From Pseudomonas sp. B21-040 (GTDB lineage Bacteria > Pseudomonadota > Gammaproteobacteria > Pseudomonadales > Pseudomonadaceae): a stretch of DNA of 64,000 nt. Shown here piece by piece: positions 1 to 10,536 of this stretch. The stretch lies in the NCBI RefSeq assembly GCF_024748695.1, contig NZ_CP087176.1:6069501-6133500 (forward strand), read 5' to 3'. Under the pieces are notes generated by a model. The model ran no database searches and was not told where the DNA came from. It saw nothing but the letters and a program-made list of their open reading frames with translations. A program made the translations under genes and the position numbers. Numbering within the stretch: position 1 is the stretch's first letter; every line of letters starts with the position of its first letter.

Positions 1-904
1 AGAACTCCGGGCGGGCATAAAACACATCACCCTTCATGTCGCCGAGCATTTTCTCCAGCGAGGTGCGCAGGGCCTTGTTGGCGCTGACGCCCCCGGCAAT
101 CACCAGGCGCTTCATGCCCGCTTGCTTCAGGGCTCGCTTGCACTTGATGGTCAAAGTCTCCACCACGGCCTGCTGGAACGCCAGAGAGATGTCGCAACGG
201 GCTTGCTCGCTGTCGTCCCCGGCGCTGACGCTTTGCTGCCAGGTGTTCAGGGCGAAGGTTTTCAAGCCACTGAAACTGAATGCCAGGCCTGGACGGTCGC
301 ACATCGGACGCGGAAACGTGAATCGTCCCGCAACACCTTGCTCGGCCAGACGCGCGATTTCCGGGCCGCCCGGATAATTGAGCCCCATCATCTTCGCGGT
401 CTTGTCAAAGGCCTCACCGGCGGCATCATCCAGCGTCTCGCCCAAAAGCGTGTACTGACCGATCCCGTCGACCTGAACCAACTGCGTATGACCACCGGAC
501 ACCAACAAAGCGACGAACGGGAATTCGGGCGGTTGCGTCTCCAGCATAGGCGCCAGCAAGTGGCCTTCCATGTGGTGCACACCCAAGGCCGGAATACCCC
601 AGGCAAAGGCCAGCGCCTGGGCGCAGGAAGCCCCCACCAGCAACGCCCCAACCAGGCCAGGACCCGCGGTATAAGCGATCGCGTCGATCTCGGTCGGCAC
701 ACAGTCAGCTTCGGCCAACACCTGACGAATCAAGGGCAGCATCCGTTTCACGTGATCGCGCGAGGCCAGCTCCGGCACCACACCACCATAGGCGCGGTGC
801 AAGTCGATCTGACTGAACAGTGCGTCGGCCAACAGCCCGCGTTCACTGTCATATAATGCGACGCCGGTTTCGTCGCAGGAGGTTTCTAATCCCAGTACTA
901 GCAT
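1..904 (-). CDS. tsaD: TsaD, tRNA t6A threonylcarbamoyltransferase (3' end cut by the window)
   Basis: TsaD transfers the threonylcarbamoyl group from threonylcarbamoyl-AMP to A37 of ANN-decoding tRNAs, working in the cytoplasm with TsaB and TsaE. Reading the minus strand from the ATG at 904 gives [20 protein letters not shown], the typical start of this ASKHA-fold family. The metal-binding HMEGH motif falls at residues 111-115, as in the well-studied bacterial enzymes. About 301 of the usual roughly 340 codons are present, so the C-terminus lies beyond base 1. The gene diverges from rpsU, a widespread arrangement in gammaproteobacteria. Seen: start and motifs. Inferred: an intact end outside the window. 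Confidence 0.96.
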   Translation of the reverse strand, partial: MLVLGLETSCDETGVALYDSERGLLADALFSQIDLHRAYGGVVPELASRDHVKRMLPLIRQVLAEADCVPTEIDAIAYTAGPGLVGALLVGASCAQALAFAWGIPALGVHHMEGHLLAPMLETQPPEFPFVALLVSGGHTQLVQVDGIGQYTLLGETLDDAAGEAFDKTAKMMGLNYPGGPEIARLAEQGVAGRFTFPRPMCDRPGLAFSFSGLKTFALNTWQQSVSAGDDSEQARCDISLAFQQAVVETLTIKCKRALKQAGMKRLVIAGGVSANKALRTSLEKMLGDMKGDVFYARPEF

Positions 905-1103
905 GGGTTTGCGCCTTGTTTAGGCTGAATTCGAAGGCGCGCATAATAGTCGCCGCGTGATGCCCCGACCAGCGGTTTTCGATCAGAGGCTTTGCATTCC
1001 GAGCGATGAGGAGTTAACATCCGCAACCCTTAAAAACCGACGTCTTCAAGTGCTCTTTTGCCGCGAGGATGTTGACCCCGGTAATGAATGAAGGTAGCTC
1101 TGG

Positions 1104-1319
1104 ATGCCAGCCGTCAAAGTAAAAGAGAACGAACCCTTCGACGTAGCTCTGCGTCGTTTCAAGCGCTCCTGCGAAAAAGCCGGTGTACTGGCTGAAGTTC
1201 GTAGCCGCGAATTTTACGAGAAGCCAACTTCCGAGCGTAAGCGCAAAGCAGCAGCCGCTGTTAAGCGTCACGCGAAGAAAGTTCAGCGCGAACAGCGCCG
1301 CGCCGTTCGTCTGTACTAA
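1104..1319 (+). CDS. rpsU: 30S ribosomal protein S21
   Basis: Small basic ribosomal protein (71 aa) of the 30S platform, needed for efficient initiation. The sequence opens [20 protein letters not shown] and ends in a lysine/arginine-rich tail, full length for bS21. An AAGG at 1090-1093 can act as Shine-Dalgarno. It is the first gene of the conserved rpsU-dnaG-rpoD macromolecular synthesis operon, linking translation, replication and transcription. A hairpin at 1350-1370 after the stop may reduce read-through into dnaG. Confidence 0.97.
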
Positions 1320-1349
1320 TACACAGACGATCGTAGCAAGCTTCTGCCA

Positions 1350-1370
1350 AGCCCGGCTCTCAGCCGGGCT
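1350..1370 (+). terminator. Hairpin between rpsU and dnaG (attenuator-like)
   Basis: AGCCCGGCT and AGCCGGGCT form a perfect 9-bp stem around a 3-nt loop, 30 bases after the rpsU stop. There is no strong T-run after it, so partial rather than full termination is likely. The E. coli rpsU-dnaG gap also holds a leaky terminator that keeps DnaG lower than S21; the same role here is an inference. Confidence 0.6.
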
Positions 1371-1801
1371 AATGGCATTTGCGTAAAACGCTTGATGCTT
1401 CACTGTCGAAGCCGCAGACGCGACCAAGACAAACCTGCTTTACAGCGTCAGACCTGGCTCTTTTGCCAGCGGTGCACGTCTTTTCTGACGAGCCTTCCAA
1501 GGCTACTGACGAGCACACCCACTGATTCCTCTCACGACGATCAGCCCAAGGCACCTGCTTGCGTGCCCGCTTATTGAGCTATCCGAGGCCATCGACAGGC
1601 CGCAGCGGATTCAGCGCAACACTTTCAAACAGTCGATTACTGATTGGTATTAACGTCAGTGGATTTTCGGCAGATACACTCCCCGATAGCGATTACGCAG
1701 ACGACACCGGTCGAGCCGCACTTTTTGCGCGCCTCAAACAACGACCCGCGTCCGGCCGCCCTTCGTTAAAGGTCCATTTCAGCGCAGATGACGAGAACGC
1801 C
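1371..1801. other. Non-coding gap between rpsU and dnaG
   Basis: This stretch has no convincing gene. An open frame runs from 1559 into dnaG, but its translation before 1802 resembles no primase and lies upstream of the normal MAGLIPQSFI start. The region probably holds an internal promoter or processing sites of the operon; I could not pick out a convincing -35/-10 pair. Confidence 0.5.
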
Positions 1802-3781
1802 ATGGCCGGGCTAATTCCCCAGAGCTTCATTGACGACCTTCTGAACCGCACCGACATCGTCGATGTGGTCAGCTCGCGCCTGCAATTGAAAAAGGCCGGC
1901 AAGAACCACACCGCTTGCTGCCCGTTCCACAAAGAGAAAACCCCGTCTTTCAGCGTCAGCCCCGACAAACAGTTCTATTACTGCTTCGGCTGCGGTGCTG
2001 GCGGTAACGCCCTCGGCTTCATCATGGACCACGACAACCTGGATTTCGTCCAGGCCGTCGAAGAACTGGCCAAAGCAGCCGGTATGGAAATCCCCCGTGA
2101 AGAAAGCGGTCGGGCGCACAAACCGCGGCAACCAACCGATTCGCCGCTGTATCCGCTGCTCACCGCTGCCGCCGACTTTTATCGTCAGGCGCTGAAAAGC
2201 CATCCGTCACGCAAAGCCGCGGTGGATTACTTGAAGGGCCGCGGACTGACCGGCGAGATTGCCCGCGACTTCGGCCTCGGCTTTGCCCCGCCGGGCTGGG
2301 ACAACCTGTTCAAGCACTTGAGCAGCGATACCCTGCAACAAAAAGCCATGGTCGACGCCGGGCTGCTGATCGAGAACGCCGAAACAGGCAAACGCTATGA
2401 CCGCTTCCGCGATCGCGTGATGTTCCCGATTCGCGACAGCCGTGGGCGCATCATCGCTTTCGGCGGCAGGGTACTGGGCGACGACAAACCGAAATACCTG
2501 AACTCACCGGAAACACCGGTCTTCCATAAAGGCCAGGAACTCTACGGTCTTTATGAAGCACGCAAAAACAACCGCAACCTCGACGAAATCATCGTCGTCG
2601 AAGGCTATATGGACGTCATCGCCCTCGCCCAGCAAGGCCTGCGCAATGCCGTCGCGACCCTGGGCACCGCCACCAGCGAAGAGCACTTGAAGCGTCTGTT
2701 TCGCGTCGTGCCCAACGTGCTGTTCTGTTTCGACGGCGACCAGGCTGGCCGTAATGCCGCCTGGCGGGCACTGGAAGCGACACTGCCCTGCCTACAAGAC
2801 GGGCGGCGCGCACGCTTTCTGTTCCTGCCGGAAGGCGAAGACCCGGATACATTGGTTCGCTCCGAAGGCACGGATGCCTTCCGTGCGCGAATCAACCAGC
2901 ACGCCCAGCCACTGGCGGATTATTTCTTCCAGCAGTTGACCGAGGAGTCGGACCCGCGCTCGCTGGAAGGAAAGGCCCACATGGCCACCCTCGCCGCGCC
3001 GCTGATCGACAAGGTACCGGGTGCCAACCTGCGCATCCTGATGCGCCAGCGTCTGAGCGAAATCACCGGGCTTAGCGGTGAAGCCGTCAGCCAACTGGCG
3101 CAAAGCGCCCCGCAGGAAGCGCCACCGGCATACGATCCAGGCATCGATTACGACGCCATGCCCGATTACAGCGACTACCATCAGCCGCAGTCACAAGAGA
3201 TGTACGCGCCGCAGCAGGAGTGGACGCCGAAAAAACCCGGCGCTGGCGGCAAGAAGTGGGACAAGAAACCCTGGGACAAGAATGGCAAACGCGGTGGCGA
3301 TCGTGATCAACCGAGCGCCCCGCGCACTCCAATTGCCGTGGAAGCCCCAACGCTGATCGCACTTCGAACCCTCATTCATCATCCAGACCTGGCCGGCCGG
3401 GTAGAAACCGCCGACCATTTCGCCAATGAGAGCAATACCTACGCACAGCTGCTGGTCGCACTGATCGAAGCGGTGCAAAAAAATCCTAAGCTAAACTCAA
3501 TTCAGCTTATGGCCCGCTGGCACGGGACTGAGCAGGGGCGTTTGCTCAAGGCATTGGCGGAAAAGGAATGGCTGATTGCAGGTGACAACCTTGAACAACA
3601 GTTTTTAGACACCATTACTAGGCTATCAGCCGCTCAACACACGGATAGCCTGGAAGTACTAATCAGGAAAGCAAGGCAGCCAGGATTGACCGCGGAGGAA
3701 GCAAATCAGATAGCAAATCAGATGCGCGACCTATTAAAACGCAATATGGCTGTATCAAACCCGACCTCAACTGGCGCGTGA
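1802..3781 (+). CDS. dnaG: DNA primase DnaG
   Basis: Synthesises RNA primers for Okazaki fragments and is recruited by the DnaB helicase. The ATG at 1802 gives MAGLIPQSFIDDLLNRTDIV, the canonical start, so the 243 in-frame bases before it are excluded. The product is 659 aa. The N-terminal zinc finger has C40, H43, C61 and C64. The TOPRIM catalytic core follows, with VVEGYMDVIAL and FDGDQAGRNA motifs. A long linker rich in Q, P, G and K (roughly residues 455-520) leads to a C-terminal helicase-binding domain. The flexible linker is longer than in E. coli, common in Pseudomonas. rpoD follows 67 bases later in the same operon. Confidence 0.97.
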   Translation: MAGLIPQSFIDDLLNRTDIVDVVSSRLQLKKAGKNHTACCPFHKEKTPSFSVSPDKQFYYCFGCGAGGNALGFIMDHDNLDFVQAVEELAKAAGMEIPREESGRAHKPRQPTDSPLYPLLTAAADFYRQALKSHPSRKAAVDYLKGRGLTGEIARDFGLGFAPPGWDNLFKHLSSDTLQQKAMVDAGLLIENAETGKRYDRFRDRVMFPIRDSRGRIIAFGGRVLGDDKPKYLNSPETPVFHKGQELYGLYEARKNNRNLDEIIVVEGYMDVIALAQQGLRNAVATLGTATSEEHLKRLFRVVPNVLFCFDGDQAGRNAAWRALEATLPCLQDGRRARFLFLPEGEDPDTLVRSEGTDAFRARINQHAQPLADYFFQQLTEESDPRSLEGKAHMATLAAPLIDKVPGANLRILMRQRLSEITGLSGEAVSQLAQSAPQEAPPAYDPGIDYDAMPDYSDYHQPQSQEMYAPQQEWTPKKPGAGGKKWDKKPWDKNGKRGGDRDQPSAPRTPIAVEAPTLIALRTLIHHPDLAGRVETADHFANESNTYAQLLVALIEAVQKNPKLNSIQLMARWHGTEQGRLLKALAEKEWLIAGDNLEQQFLDTITRLSAAQHTDSLEVLIRKARQPGLTAEEANQIANQMRDLLKRNMAVSNPTSTGA

Positions 3782-3795
3782 GGTCATAGCTCAGG

Positions 3796-3801
3796 TATAA
3801 T
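3796..3801 (+). promoter_or_regulatory. Possible -10 element upstream of rpoD
   Basis: A perfect TATAAT lies in the 67-base gap between dnaG and rpoD, 48 bases before the rpoD ATG. No good -35 element sits 16-18 bases upstream, so this is only a candidate. An rpoD-proximal promoter would let sigma-70 be made independently of rpsU and dnaG. Confidence 0.35.
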
Positions 3802-3848
3802 CCTCGGCTTGTTTTTTGCCCGCCAAGACCTTCAGTGGATAGGGTGTT

Positions 3849-5696
<1,848 letters not shown>

Positions 5697-5702
5697 CAAC
5701 AG

Positions 5703-5729
5703 AACCCCCGGCCCAGGCCGGGGGTTTTG
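5703..5729 (+). terminator. rpoD intrinsic terminator
   Basis: An 11-bp GC-rich stem (5703-5713 with 5716-5726) with a 2-nt loop is followed by TTTT, seven bases after the rpoD stop. It closes the rpsU-dnaG-rpoD operon. Confidence 0.85.
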
Positions 5730-5818
5730 CTTTATGCAGATTAAATCCCCCGCACATCCCCCCCACCGCTTAGCCCGTCTACACTCGAAACATTCCCCCG
5801 AGCCATAACGAGACCGTT

Positions 5819-8800
5819 ATGCCCAGACTGCCGACCGTGCTTTTTTTGCTGTCGCTGATGACCTGGACCGCAACGGCTGGCGCGCTGACTCTGACCGACG
5901 ACGAACGTAGCTGGCTGACCGCACACCCGGATTTACGCTTGGGTGTGGACGCGTCATGGCCGCCATTTGAGTTCCGCGACGAACAGGGCCGCTATCAAGG
6001 CCTGGCCGCGGACTACATCAACGTGATCCGCCAAAGGCTGGCGATCAAACTCACGCCCATCGAGCCGGTCAGTTGGACGGTCGTACTGGAACAGGCCAAG
6101 CAAGGCAAGCTAGACATGTTACCGGGCATCATGTCGACCCCGGAACGCCAGTCATACCTGTCGTTTACGCGCCCCTACCTCGACTTTCCGATTGTCATCC
6201 TGGCCCATGTCGGCGGCGCCCAACCGCACAAGCTCGAAGACCTGTACGGGCTAAAGATTGCCGTGGTGGAAAACTATGCGCCGCATGAGCTACTGCGCAC
6301 CCACCACCCAGACTTGAATCTGGTGCCGATGTCCAATGTGAGTTCAGCCTTGCAGGCGCTGGCCACCGATGAAGTAGACGCCGTGGTGGGCGATCTCGCT
6401 TCCAGCGTCTGGAGCCTTCGTCAGCTCAAGCTCGAAGGGTTGTATGTCAGCGGCGAAACCCCGTATCGCTATCAACTGGCAATGGCCGTGCCCCCCAACA
6501 ACAAGGTGCTGGTCGGCATTCTGGATAAAGTGCTGGCGGACATGAGCCCGAGTGAAATCAGCGCCATTCAGGAACACTGGGTCGGAAATGTCCTGGATCA
6601 CCGTAGCTTCTGGTCGGATCTGCTGGCTTACGGCTTGCCGGGGCTGCTGTTTCTGATGGTCATGCTGGCCGTGGTGATTCGGATCAACCGTCGACTGAGT
6701 TCTGAAATTGCTCGTCGGGTCGACCTCGAACAGGAGCTGCGCAGCAGCGAGTACCACTATCGCGGGCTGGTCGAGAGTCTGTCGGCCATCGCGTGGGAAG
6801 CACGGATCAGCGATTACACCTACAGCTACGTGTCGCCACACGCCGAAGACCTGCTGGGATATCCCCTGTCCCATTGGCTGATTCCGGGGTTCTGGCGCAA
6901 TATCATCCACCCTGCGGACCTGACACGGGCTCAAACCTACTGCGATCACGAAGTGCTGGCCGGGCGCGATCACAGCGTTGATTACCGGGTCATCACCGCC
7001 GATGGCCGCTGCCTGTGGGTGCGCGACATCGTCAGCCTGATCGAGCACGGCCATGAGCCGGTGTTGCGCGGGTTGATGATCGACATCAGTGATGCCAAGC
7101 GCACTGAAGAGGCGCTAAGCCTTTCCGAGCAAAAATTCGCCTCGGTATTCCAGCAGTGCCCGGACATCCTGGTGATCGCGCGGCTTAGTGACGGTTGTCT
7201 GCTAGAGGTCAACAAAGCGTTCGAAGAACAGATTGGTCTCAAGGCCGAAGAGGTCATAGGCCAGACCGCCACCGACCTGAACATCTGGGGCATACCCGGT
7301 GTGGGTCCGGGCCTGCTGCAACGTCTGCAGGCCGGCAGTATCCGCAACCTGGAAATGCCCTTTCGTCGCAGTAATGGCCACGTGTTTACCGGCCTGATTT
7401 CCGCCGAACCCTTTGATCTCGATACCACTCCCGCCCTCGTAGTGGTGGTGCGTGACATCAGCCAGCTAAAAGAAACCCAGCAACAACTGCAAACCTCCGA
7501 AGAGAAATTCGCCAAGGCCTTTCATGCTTCCCCAGACGGTTTGTTGCTGTCGCGCCAGAGCGACGGGTTACTGCTGGAGGTCAATGAAGGATTCAGCCGC
7601 ATTACCGGTTTCAACAGCGCAATGTCCGTGGACCGGTCGGCCCTGGACCTGGGGATATGGGTCAACCTCAACGAACGCAAGCAAATGCTCGACCTGCTGC
7701 ACCGCGATGGCTTCGTCCGCGACTTCAGCTGCCACATCCGCCGCAGCGACGGGCAGATCCGCCTCTGCGAGGTATCGAGCCGTCCGCTGCCGATCGGCGA
7801 TGAAGATTGCATGCTGACCATTGCCCGGGACATTACCGAGCGGCACCTCATGCAGGAAAAGCTGCAACAGGCCGCCACCGTATTCGAAAGCACAGCCGAA
7901 GGTGTGTTGATCACCGACACCCAACAGCACATCAGCGCGGTCAACCGTGCCTTTACCGAGATTACCGGCTACAGCGAGAGCGAAGCACTGGGCCACACCC
8001 CTCGCCTGCTCGCTTCGGGCCTCCACGACAGCGCATTCTATGCCGCGATGTGGCATCAGTTGACAGCCGAAGGTCATTGGCAAGGCGAGATTTCCAACCG
8101 CCGCAAGAACGGCGAACTCTATCCGAGCTGGCTGACCATCAGCGCTGTGCGCAACCGGGAAAAATTCATCACCCACTTTGTGGCGGTATTTGCCGATATT
8201 TCCAGCCTCAAACACGCCCAGGCCAAACTCGACTACCAGGCGCATCACGACCCACTGACCGGCCTGCCAAACCGCACGCTGTTCGAAAGCCGACTACAAA
8301 CCGCACTCAACTCGCAGAAGGAAAACGGCGGCCAGGGCGCAGTGCTGTTCCTCGACCTGGACCGCTTCAAGCACATCAACGACAGCCTCGGCCACCCCGT
8401 CGGCGACCTGCTGCTCAAAGGCATCGCCGTGCGCCTCAAAGAGCAGTTGCGCGATATCGATACTGTTGCGCGCCTTGGTGGTGACGAATTCATCATTCTG
8501 CTACCGGGCCTTCAGCAATCCAGCGATGCCGACAATATTGCGACCAAGCTGCTCAACTGTTTCTCCGCGCCCTTCCAGGCCGGGGAGCATGAGTTTTTCA
8601 TCAGCGCCAGTATCGGCACCAGCCTGTACCCCAACGACGGCTGGGACGTCGCCACGCTGGTCAAAAACGCCGACGCGGCGATGTACCGCTCCAAGGCCAA
8701 GGGGCGTAACCGGGTTGAAAGCTACACCCGCGACCTCACCGCACAGGCCAGCGAACGCGTGGCGCTGGAACATGAGCTGCGGCGCGCCATCGAGCGCAAC

Positions 8801-9565
8801 GAACTATTCCTGCATTACCAACCGAAAATCAGCCTCGCCGACCATCGACTGGTCGGCGCCGAAGCGCTGATTCGCTGGCATCACCCGACCTTCGGCACCG
8901 TGCCGCCGGAACACTTCATTCCCCTGGCCGAAGAAAACGGCATGATTCTGCAAATTGGCGACTGGGTACTCGAGACGGCTTGCCGGCAGATGCAAGAGTG
9001 GAATCAGGTGTATGAATGCCTCGGCCCGCTCTCGGTCAACCTCGCAGGCGCCCAACTGCGCCAACCGAACCTGTTGGGGCGGATCGAACAACTGCTCAAG
9101 GACAGCCATCTCGCGCCGGGTTTTCTGCAACTGGAGATTACCGAAAACTTCATCATGAGCCAGGCCGAAGAAGCGCTGGCGGTGCTGCACCAACTCAAAC
9201 AACTGGGTGTTCAGTTGGCCATCGATGACTTCGGTACGGGCTATTCGTCGCTGAGCTACCTCAAGCGCTTGCCGCTGGATATTCTCAAGATCGATCAGTC
9301 GTTCGTCCGCGGCCTGCCTGACGATCCGCACGATGCGGCGATCGTTCGCGCGATCATCGCGCTGGGCCGCAGCATGCAATTTACCGTCATTGCCGAAGGC
9401 GTCGAGACCGTGGCCCAACAGGAATTCCTCACTGCCGAAGGCTGTGAACAGATCCAGGGCTACATCGTCAGCCTGCCTCTGCCCCCCGACGAATTTGCCG
9501 CGACGTTTCTTCGTATAGCCGTATCCGATTTTTCGGATAGCACAGCCGAGAAACCGTCGCTATAA
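5819..9565 (+). CDS. rmcA: RmcA-like c-di-GMP cyclase/phosphodiesterase with periplasmic sensor and PAS domains
   Basis: 1248-aa inner-membrane signalling protein. A signal peptide (about residues 1-22) precedes a BvgS-type family 3 solute-binding domain (to about 262), a transmembrane helix (about 268-290), four PAS/PAC modules, a GGDEF domain and an EAL domain. GGDEF is intact at 887-891. EAL is at 1015-1017 and the DD of DDFGTGYS at 1136-1137, so both catalytic activities look possible. From memory, P. aeruginosa PA0575 (RmcA, about 1245 aa) sits beside rpoD with the same layout and lowers c-di-GMP in response to phenazine redox state. Synteny and architecture support orthology; the ligand sensed here is unknown. 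Confidence 0.88.
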   Translation: MPRLPTVLFLLSLMTWTATAGALTLTDDERSWLTAHPDLRLGVDASWPPFEFRDEQGRYQGLAADYINVIRQRLAIKLTPIEPVSWTVVLEQAKQGKLDMLPGIMSTPERQSYLSFTRPYLDFPIVILAHVGGAQPHKLEDLYGLKIAVVENYAPHELLRTHHPDLNLVPMSNVSSALQALATDEVDAVVGDLASSVWSLRQLKLEGLYVSGETPYRYQLAMAVPPNNKVLVGILDKVLADMSPSEISAIQEHWVGNVLDHRSFWSDLLAYGLPGLLFLMVMLAVVIRINRRLSSEIARRVDLEQELRSSEYHYRGLVESLSAIAWEARISDYTYSYVSPHAEDLLGYPLSHWLIPGFWRNIIHPADLTRAQTYCDHEVLAGRDHSVDYRVITADGRCLWVRDIVSLIEHGHEPVLRGLMIDISDAKRTEEALSLSEQKFASVFQQCPDILVIARLSDGCLLEVNKAFEEQIGLKAEEVIGQTATDLNIWGIPGVGPGLLQRLQAGSIRNLEMPFRRSNGHVFTGLISAEPFDLDTTPALVVVVRDISQLKETQQQLQTSEEKFAKAFHASPDGLLLSRQSDGLLLEVNEGFSRITGFNSAMSVDRSALDLGIWVNLNERKQMLDLLHRDGFVRDFSCHIRRSDGQIRLCEVSSRPLPIGDEDCMLTIARDITERHLMQEKLQQAATVFESTAEGVLITDTQQHISAVNRAFTEITGYSESEALGHTPRLLASGLHDSAFYAAMWHQLTAEGHWQGEISNRRKNGELYPSWLTISAVRNREKFITHFVAVFADISSLKHAQAKLDYQAHHDPLTGLPNRTLFESRLQTALNSQKENGGQGAVLFLDLDRFKHINDSLGHPVGDLLLKGIAVRLKEQLRDIDTVARLGGDEFIILLPGLQQSSDADNIATKLLNCFSAPFQAGEHEFFISASIGTSLYPNDGWDVATLVKNADAAMYRSKAKGRNRVESYTRDLTAQASERVALEHELRRAIERNELFLHYQPKISLADHRLVGAEALIRWHHPTFGTVPPEHFIPLAEENGMILQIGDWVLETACRQMQEWNQVYECLGPLSVNLAGAQLRQPNLLGRIEQLLKDSHLAPGFLQLEITENFIMSQAEEALAVLHQLKQLGVQLAIDDFGTGYSSLSYLKRLPLDILKIDQSFVRGLPDDPHDAAIVRAIIALGRSMQFTVIAEGVETVAQQEFLTAEGCEQIQGYIVSLPLPPDEFAATFLRIAVSDFSDSTAEKPSL

Positions 9566-9566
9566 T
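9561..9566 (+). promoter_or_regulatory. Possible -10 element of the tRNA gene
   Basis: TATAAT lies 14 bases before the mature tRNA 5' end and overlaps the rmcA stop region. A 7-bp palindrome around TTTT (9522-9539) lies just upstream in the rmcA 3' end. No clear -35 is visible, so the call rests on the -10 and its position. Confidence 0.4.
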
Positions 9567-9580
9567 CCGCGACCTACTGA

Positions 9581-9657
9581 GGGCCTATAGCTCAGTTGGT
9601 TAGAGCAGAGGACTCATAATCCTTTGGTCCACGGTTCAAGTCCGTGTGGGCCCACCA
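9581..9657 (+). tRNA. tRNA with CAU anticodon, probably tRNA-Ile2 (lysidine-modified)
   Basis: 77-nt cloverleaf with encoded CCA. The acceptor stem GGGCCTA pairs with TGGGCCC, with discriminator A. The D-loop has AGTTGGTTAGA, the anticodon arm is AGGA-CTCATAA-TCCT with CAT at 9615-9617, and the T-loop is TTCAAGT. CAU can mean elongator Met, initiator Met or Ile2. The initiator is excluded because the 1-72 pair is G-C and the anticodon stem lacks three G-C pairs. The TTGGTC variable region and TTCAAGTCC T-arm resemble E. coli ileX/ileY, so Ile2 (C34 changed to lysidine by TilS) is favoured over elongator Met. Confidence 0.9.
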
Positions 9658-9690
9658 AACAAAAAAGCCGCGCTAATGCGCGGCTTTTTC
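9655..9690 (+). terminator. tRNA terminator, copy 1 of a 36-nt direct repeat
   Basis: A stem of AAAAAGCCGCG with CGCGGCTTTTT around a CTAATG loop follows the tRNA directly. From the CCA end through the T-run the 36 bases match 11210-11245 with one mismatch (position 8, A here and G there). Confidence 0.85.
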
Positions 9691-9933
9691 GTATGCGACG
9701 AGCTGGTTTTCTTTAAGTTGTATGTCGCAGCTATCAGATGACGCCCGCCAAGGTTGTAGGCAACATCTGATTATCTTGTGATGGGCACTTTGCTGCCTTG
9801 TTGCGCTTTTGTTCGACGGGATACTCTCCGGACGTCACTGCCAATGCAGTGATCGGGCTTGGAAACCCGTCGAATCAAAACGTAACAGCGCCCCTGATTA
9901 CGATTGCAGCAGCTTATCTGCAACCTGAGTTAT
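9691..9933. other. Non-coding gap after the tRNA
   Basis: No supported gene. Frames that cross this gap and the leader to its right use TTG or internal starts, lack a ribosome site and read through the 16-bp stem. The stretch probably holds the promoter of the DUF3077 leader transcript. Confidence 0.4.
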
Positions 9934-10007
9934 GGCGGCTGTGCGCGGGACGTCTTAGGGCGTGCCGGTTCCTTGATTCCCGGTTTTCCAACCTGCGCAC
10001 AGCTGCC
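9934..10007 (+). promoter_or_regulatory. Structured RNA leader upstream of the DUF3077 gene
   Basis: Bases 9934-9949 and 9992-10007 pair over 16 consecutive positions (14 Watson-Crick, 2 G-U) and enclose a 42-nt loop that can form small inner helices (ACG/CGT, and CCGG with CCGG). The stem ends 53 bases before the DUF3077 ATG. No T-run follows, so it is not a simple terminator. I recall similar sequences ahead of DUF3077 genes in other fluorescent pseudomonads but cannot verify this. Candidates are a cis-regulatory leader, a processing site or a stand-alone RNA. Confidence 0.5.
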
Positions 10008-10060
10008 ACCCATTCGCTTGGAAACGAAATTGGCATCTCCTCAAATCAAGGAAGTTGACC

Positions 10061-10351
10061 ATGAACAACCAATCAGAACTAAAAACCATTGGCTTCACTC
10101 CGTTCATATACTGCTCGGATCAGGCGTTGTTCAACGTCCGCGCCGGCGTCCCCATCGTTGAAGCATTATCACAAGCCTCCGATCTGCTATTCCTGGCCAA
10201 GGCATTTGCCGAGGATGCAACCTACACAAAGGACACCGACCGCCATGCTTGGGCCGCGCACTACCTGACGGCGATGGATAAGGCGTTGATTGATGATGTA
10301 GTGAAGGTGCTTACGCCGCGACCTGCGCGGACCGCGACGAAATCCGAGTAA
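10061..10351 (+). CDS. DUF3077 family small protein
   Basis: 96-aa protein of unknown function. The start ATG at 10061 (MNNQSELKTIGFTPF) has AAGGAAG at 10048-10054. The core ALFNVRAGVPIVEALSQASDLLFLAKAFAE and the later WAAHYLTAMDKALIDDVV are the hallmarks of DUF3077, a family largely confined to Pseudomonas with several copies per genome. The predicted fold is helical with no signal peptide or membrane segment. It stands alone after a structured leader and before an unrelated exported protein, inside a segment bracketed by duplicated terminators. No biochemical role is known to me. Confidence 0.8.
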   Translation: MNNQSELKTIGFTPFIYCSDQALFNVRAGVPIVEALSQASDLLFLAKAFAEDATYTKDTDRHAWAAHYLTAMDKALIDDVVKVLTPRPARTATKSE

Positions 10352-10399
10352 CAGCACTCAACAGGATTGTGCCCCGAGTATTCGAGACCTTCAGCTCAT

Positions 10400-10418
10400 C
10401 GTCACGAGTGTCGTGACG
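10400..10418. promoter_or_regulatory. Perfect palindrome, candidate operator
   Basis: CGTCACGA-GTG-TCGTGACG is an 8-bp perfect inverted repeat with a 3-nt spacer, about 120 bases upstream of the exported-protein gene at 10537. No T-run follows, so it fits an operator for a dimeric regulator better than a terminator for the gene at 10061. Confidence 0.35.
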
Positions 10419-10536
10419 CATTCGCCGATACGCGACCTGGCACTCACTACTGGCCAATCACTATCAACGTTGTGTATGTTCGCGCCTCATCGTCGAAGGG
10501 CACGTTCGACTCAATCGAGACAAAAGGAATTTGCGG

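Noticed and set aside
122..856. 244-codon plus-strand frame opposite tsaD
   Set aside because: Antisense shadow; tsaD on the minus strand has its motifs at expected positions.
1559..1801. N-terminal extension of DnaG
   Set aside because: The canonical MAGLIPQSFI start with correctly numbered zinc ligands is at 1802.
5819..9565. RmcA-like gene as a two-component hybrid kinase
   Set aside because: The BvgS-type sensor is followed by PAS, GGDEF and EAL domains; no histidine kinase motifs are present.
9581..9657. tRNA 3' end as a classical phage attachment site
   Set aside because: The downstream repeat shares only CCA and the terminator, not the T-arm, and no integrase gene is nearby.
9798..10058. 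86-codon frame with a TTG start crossing the DUF3077 leader
   Set aside because: It reads through the 16-bp stem, has no ribosome site, and the coding-like look comes from the conserved RNA sequence.
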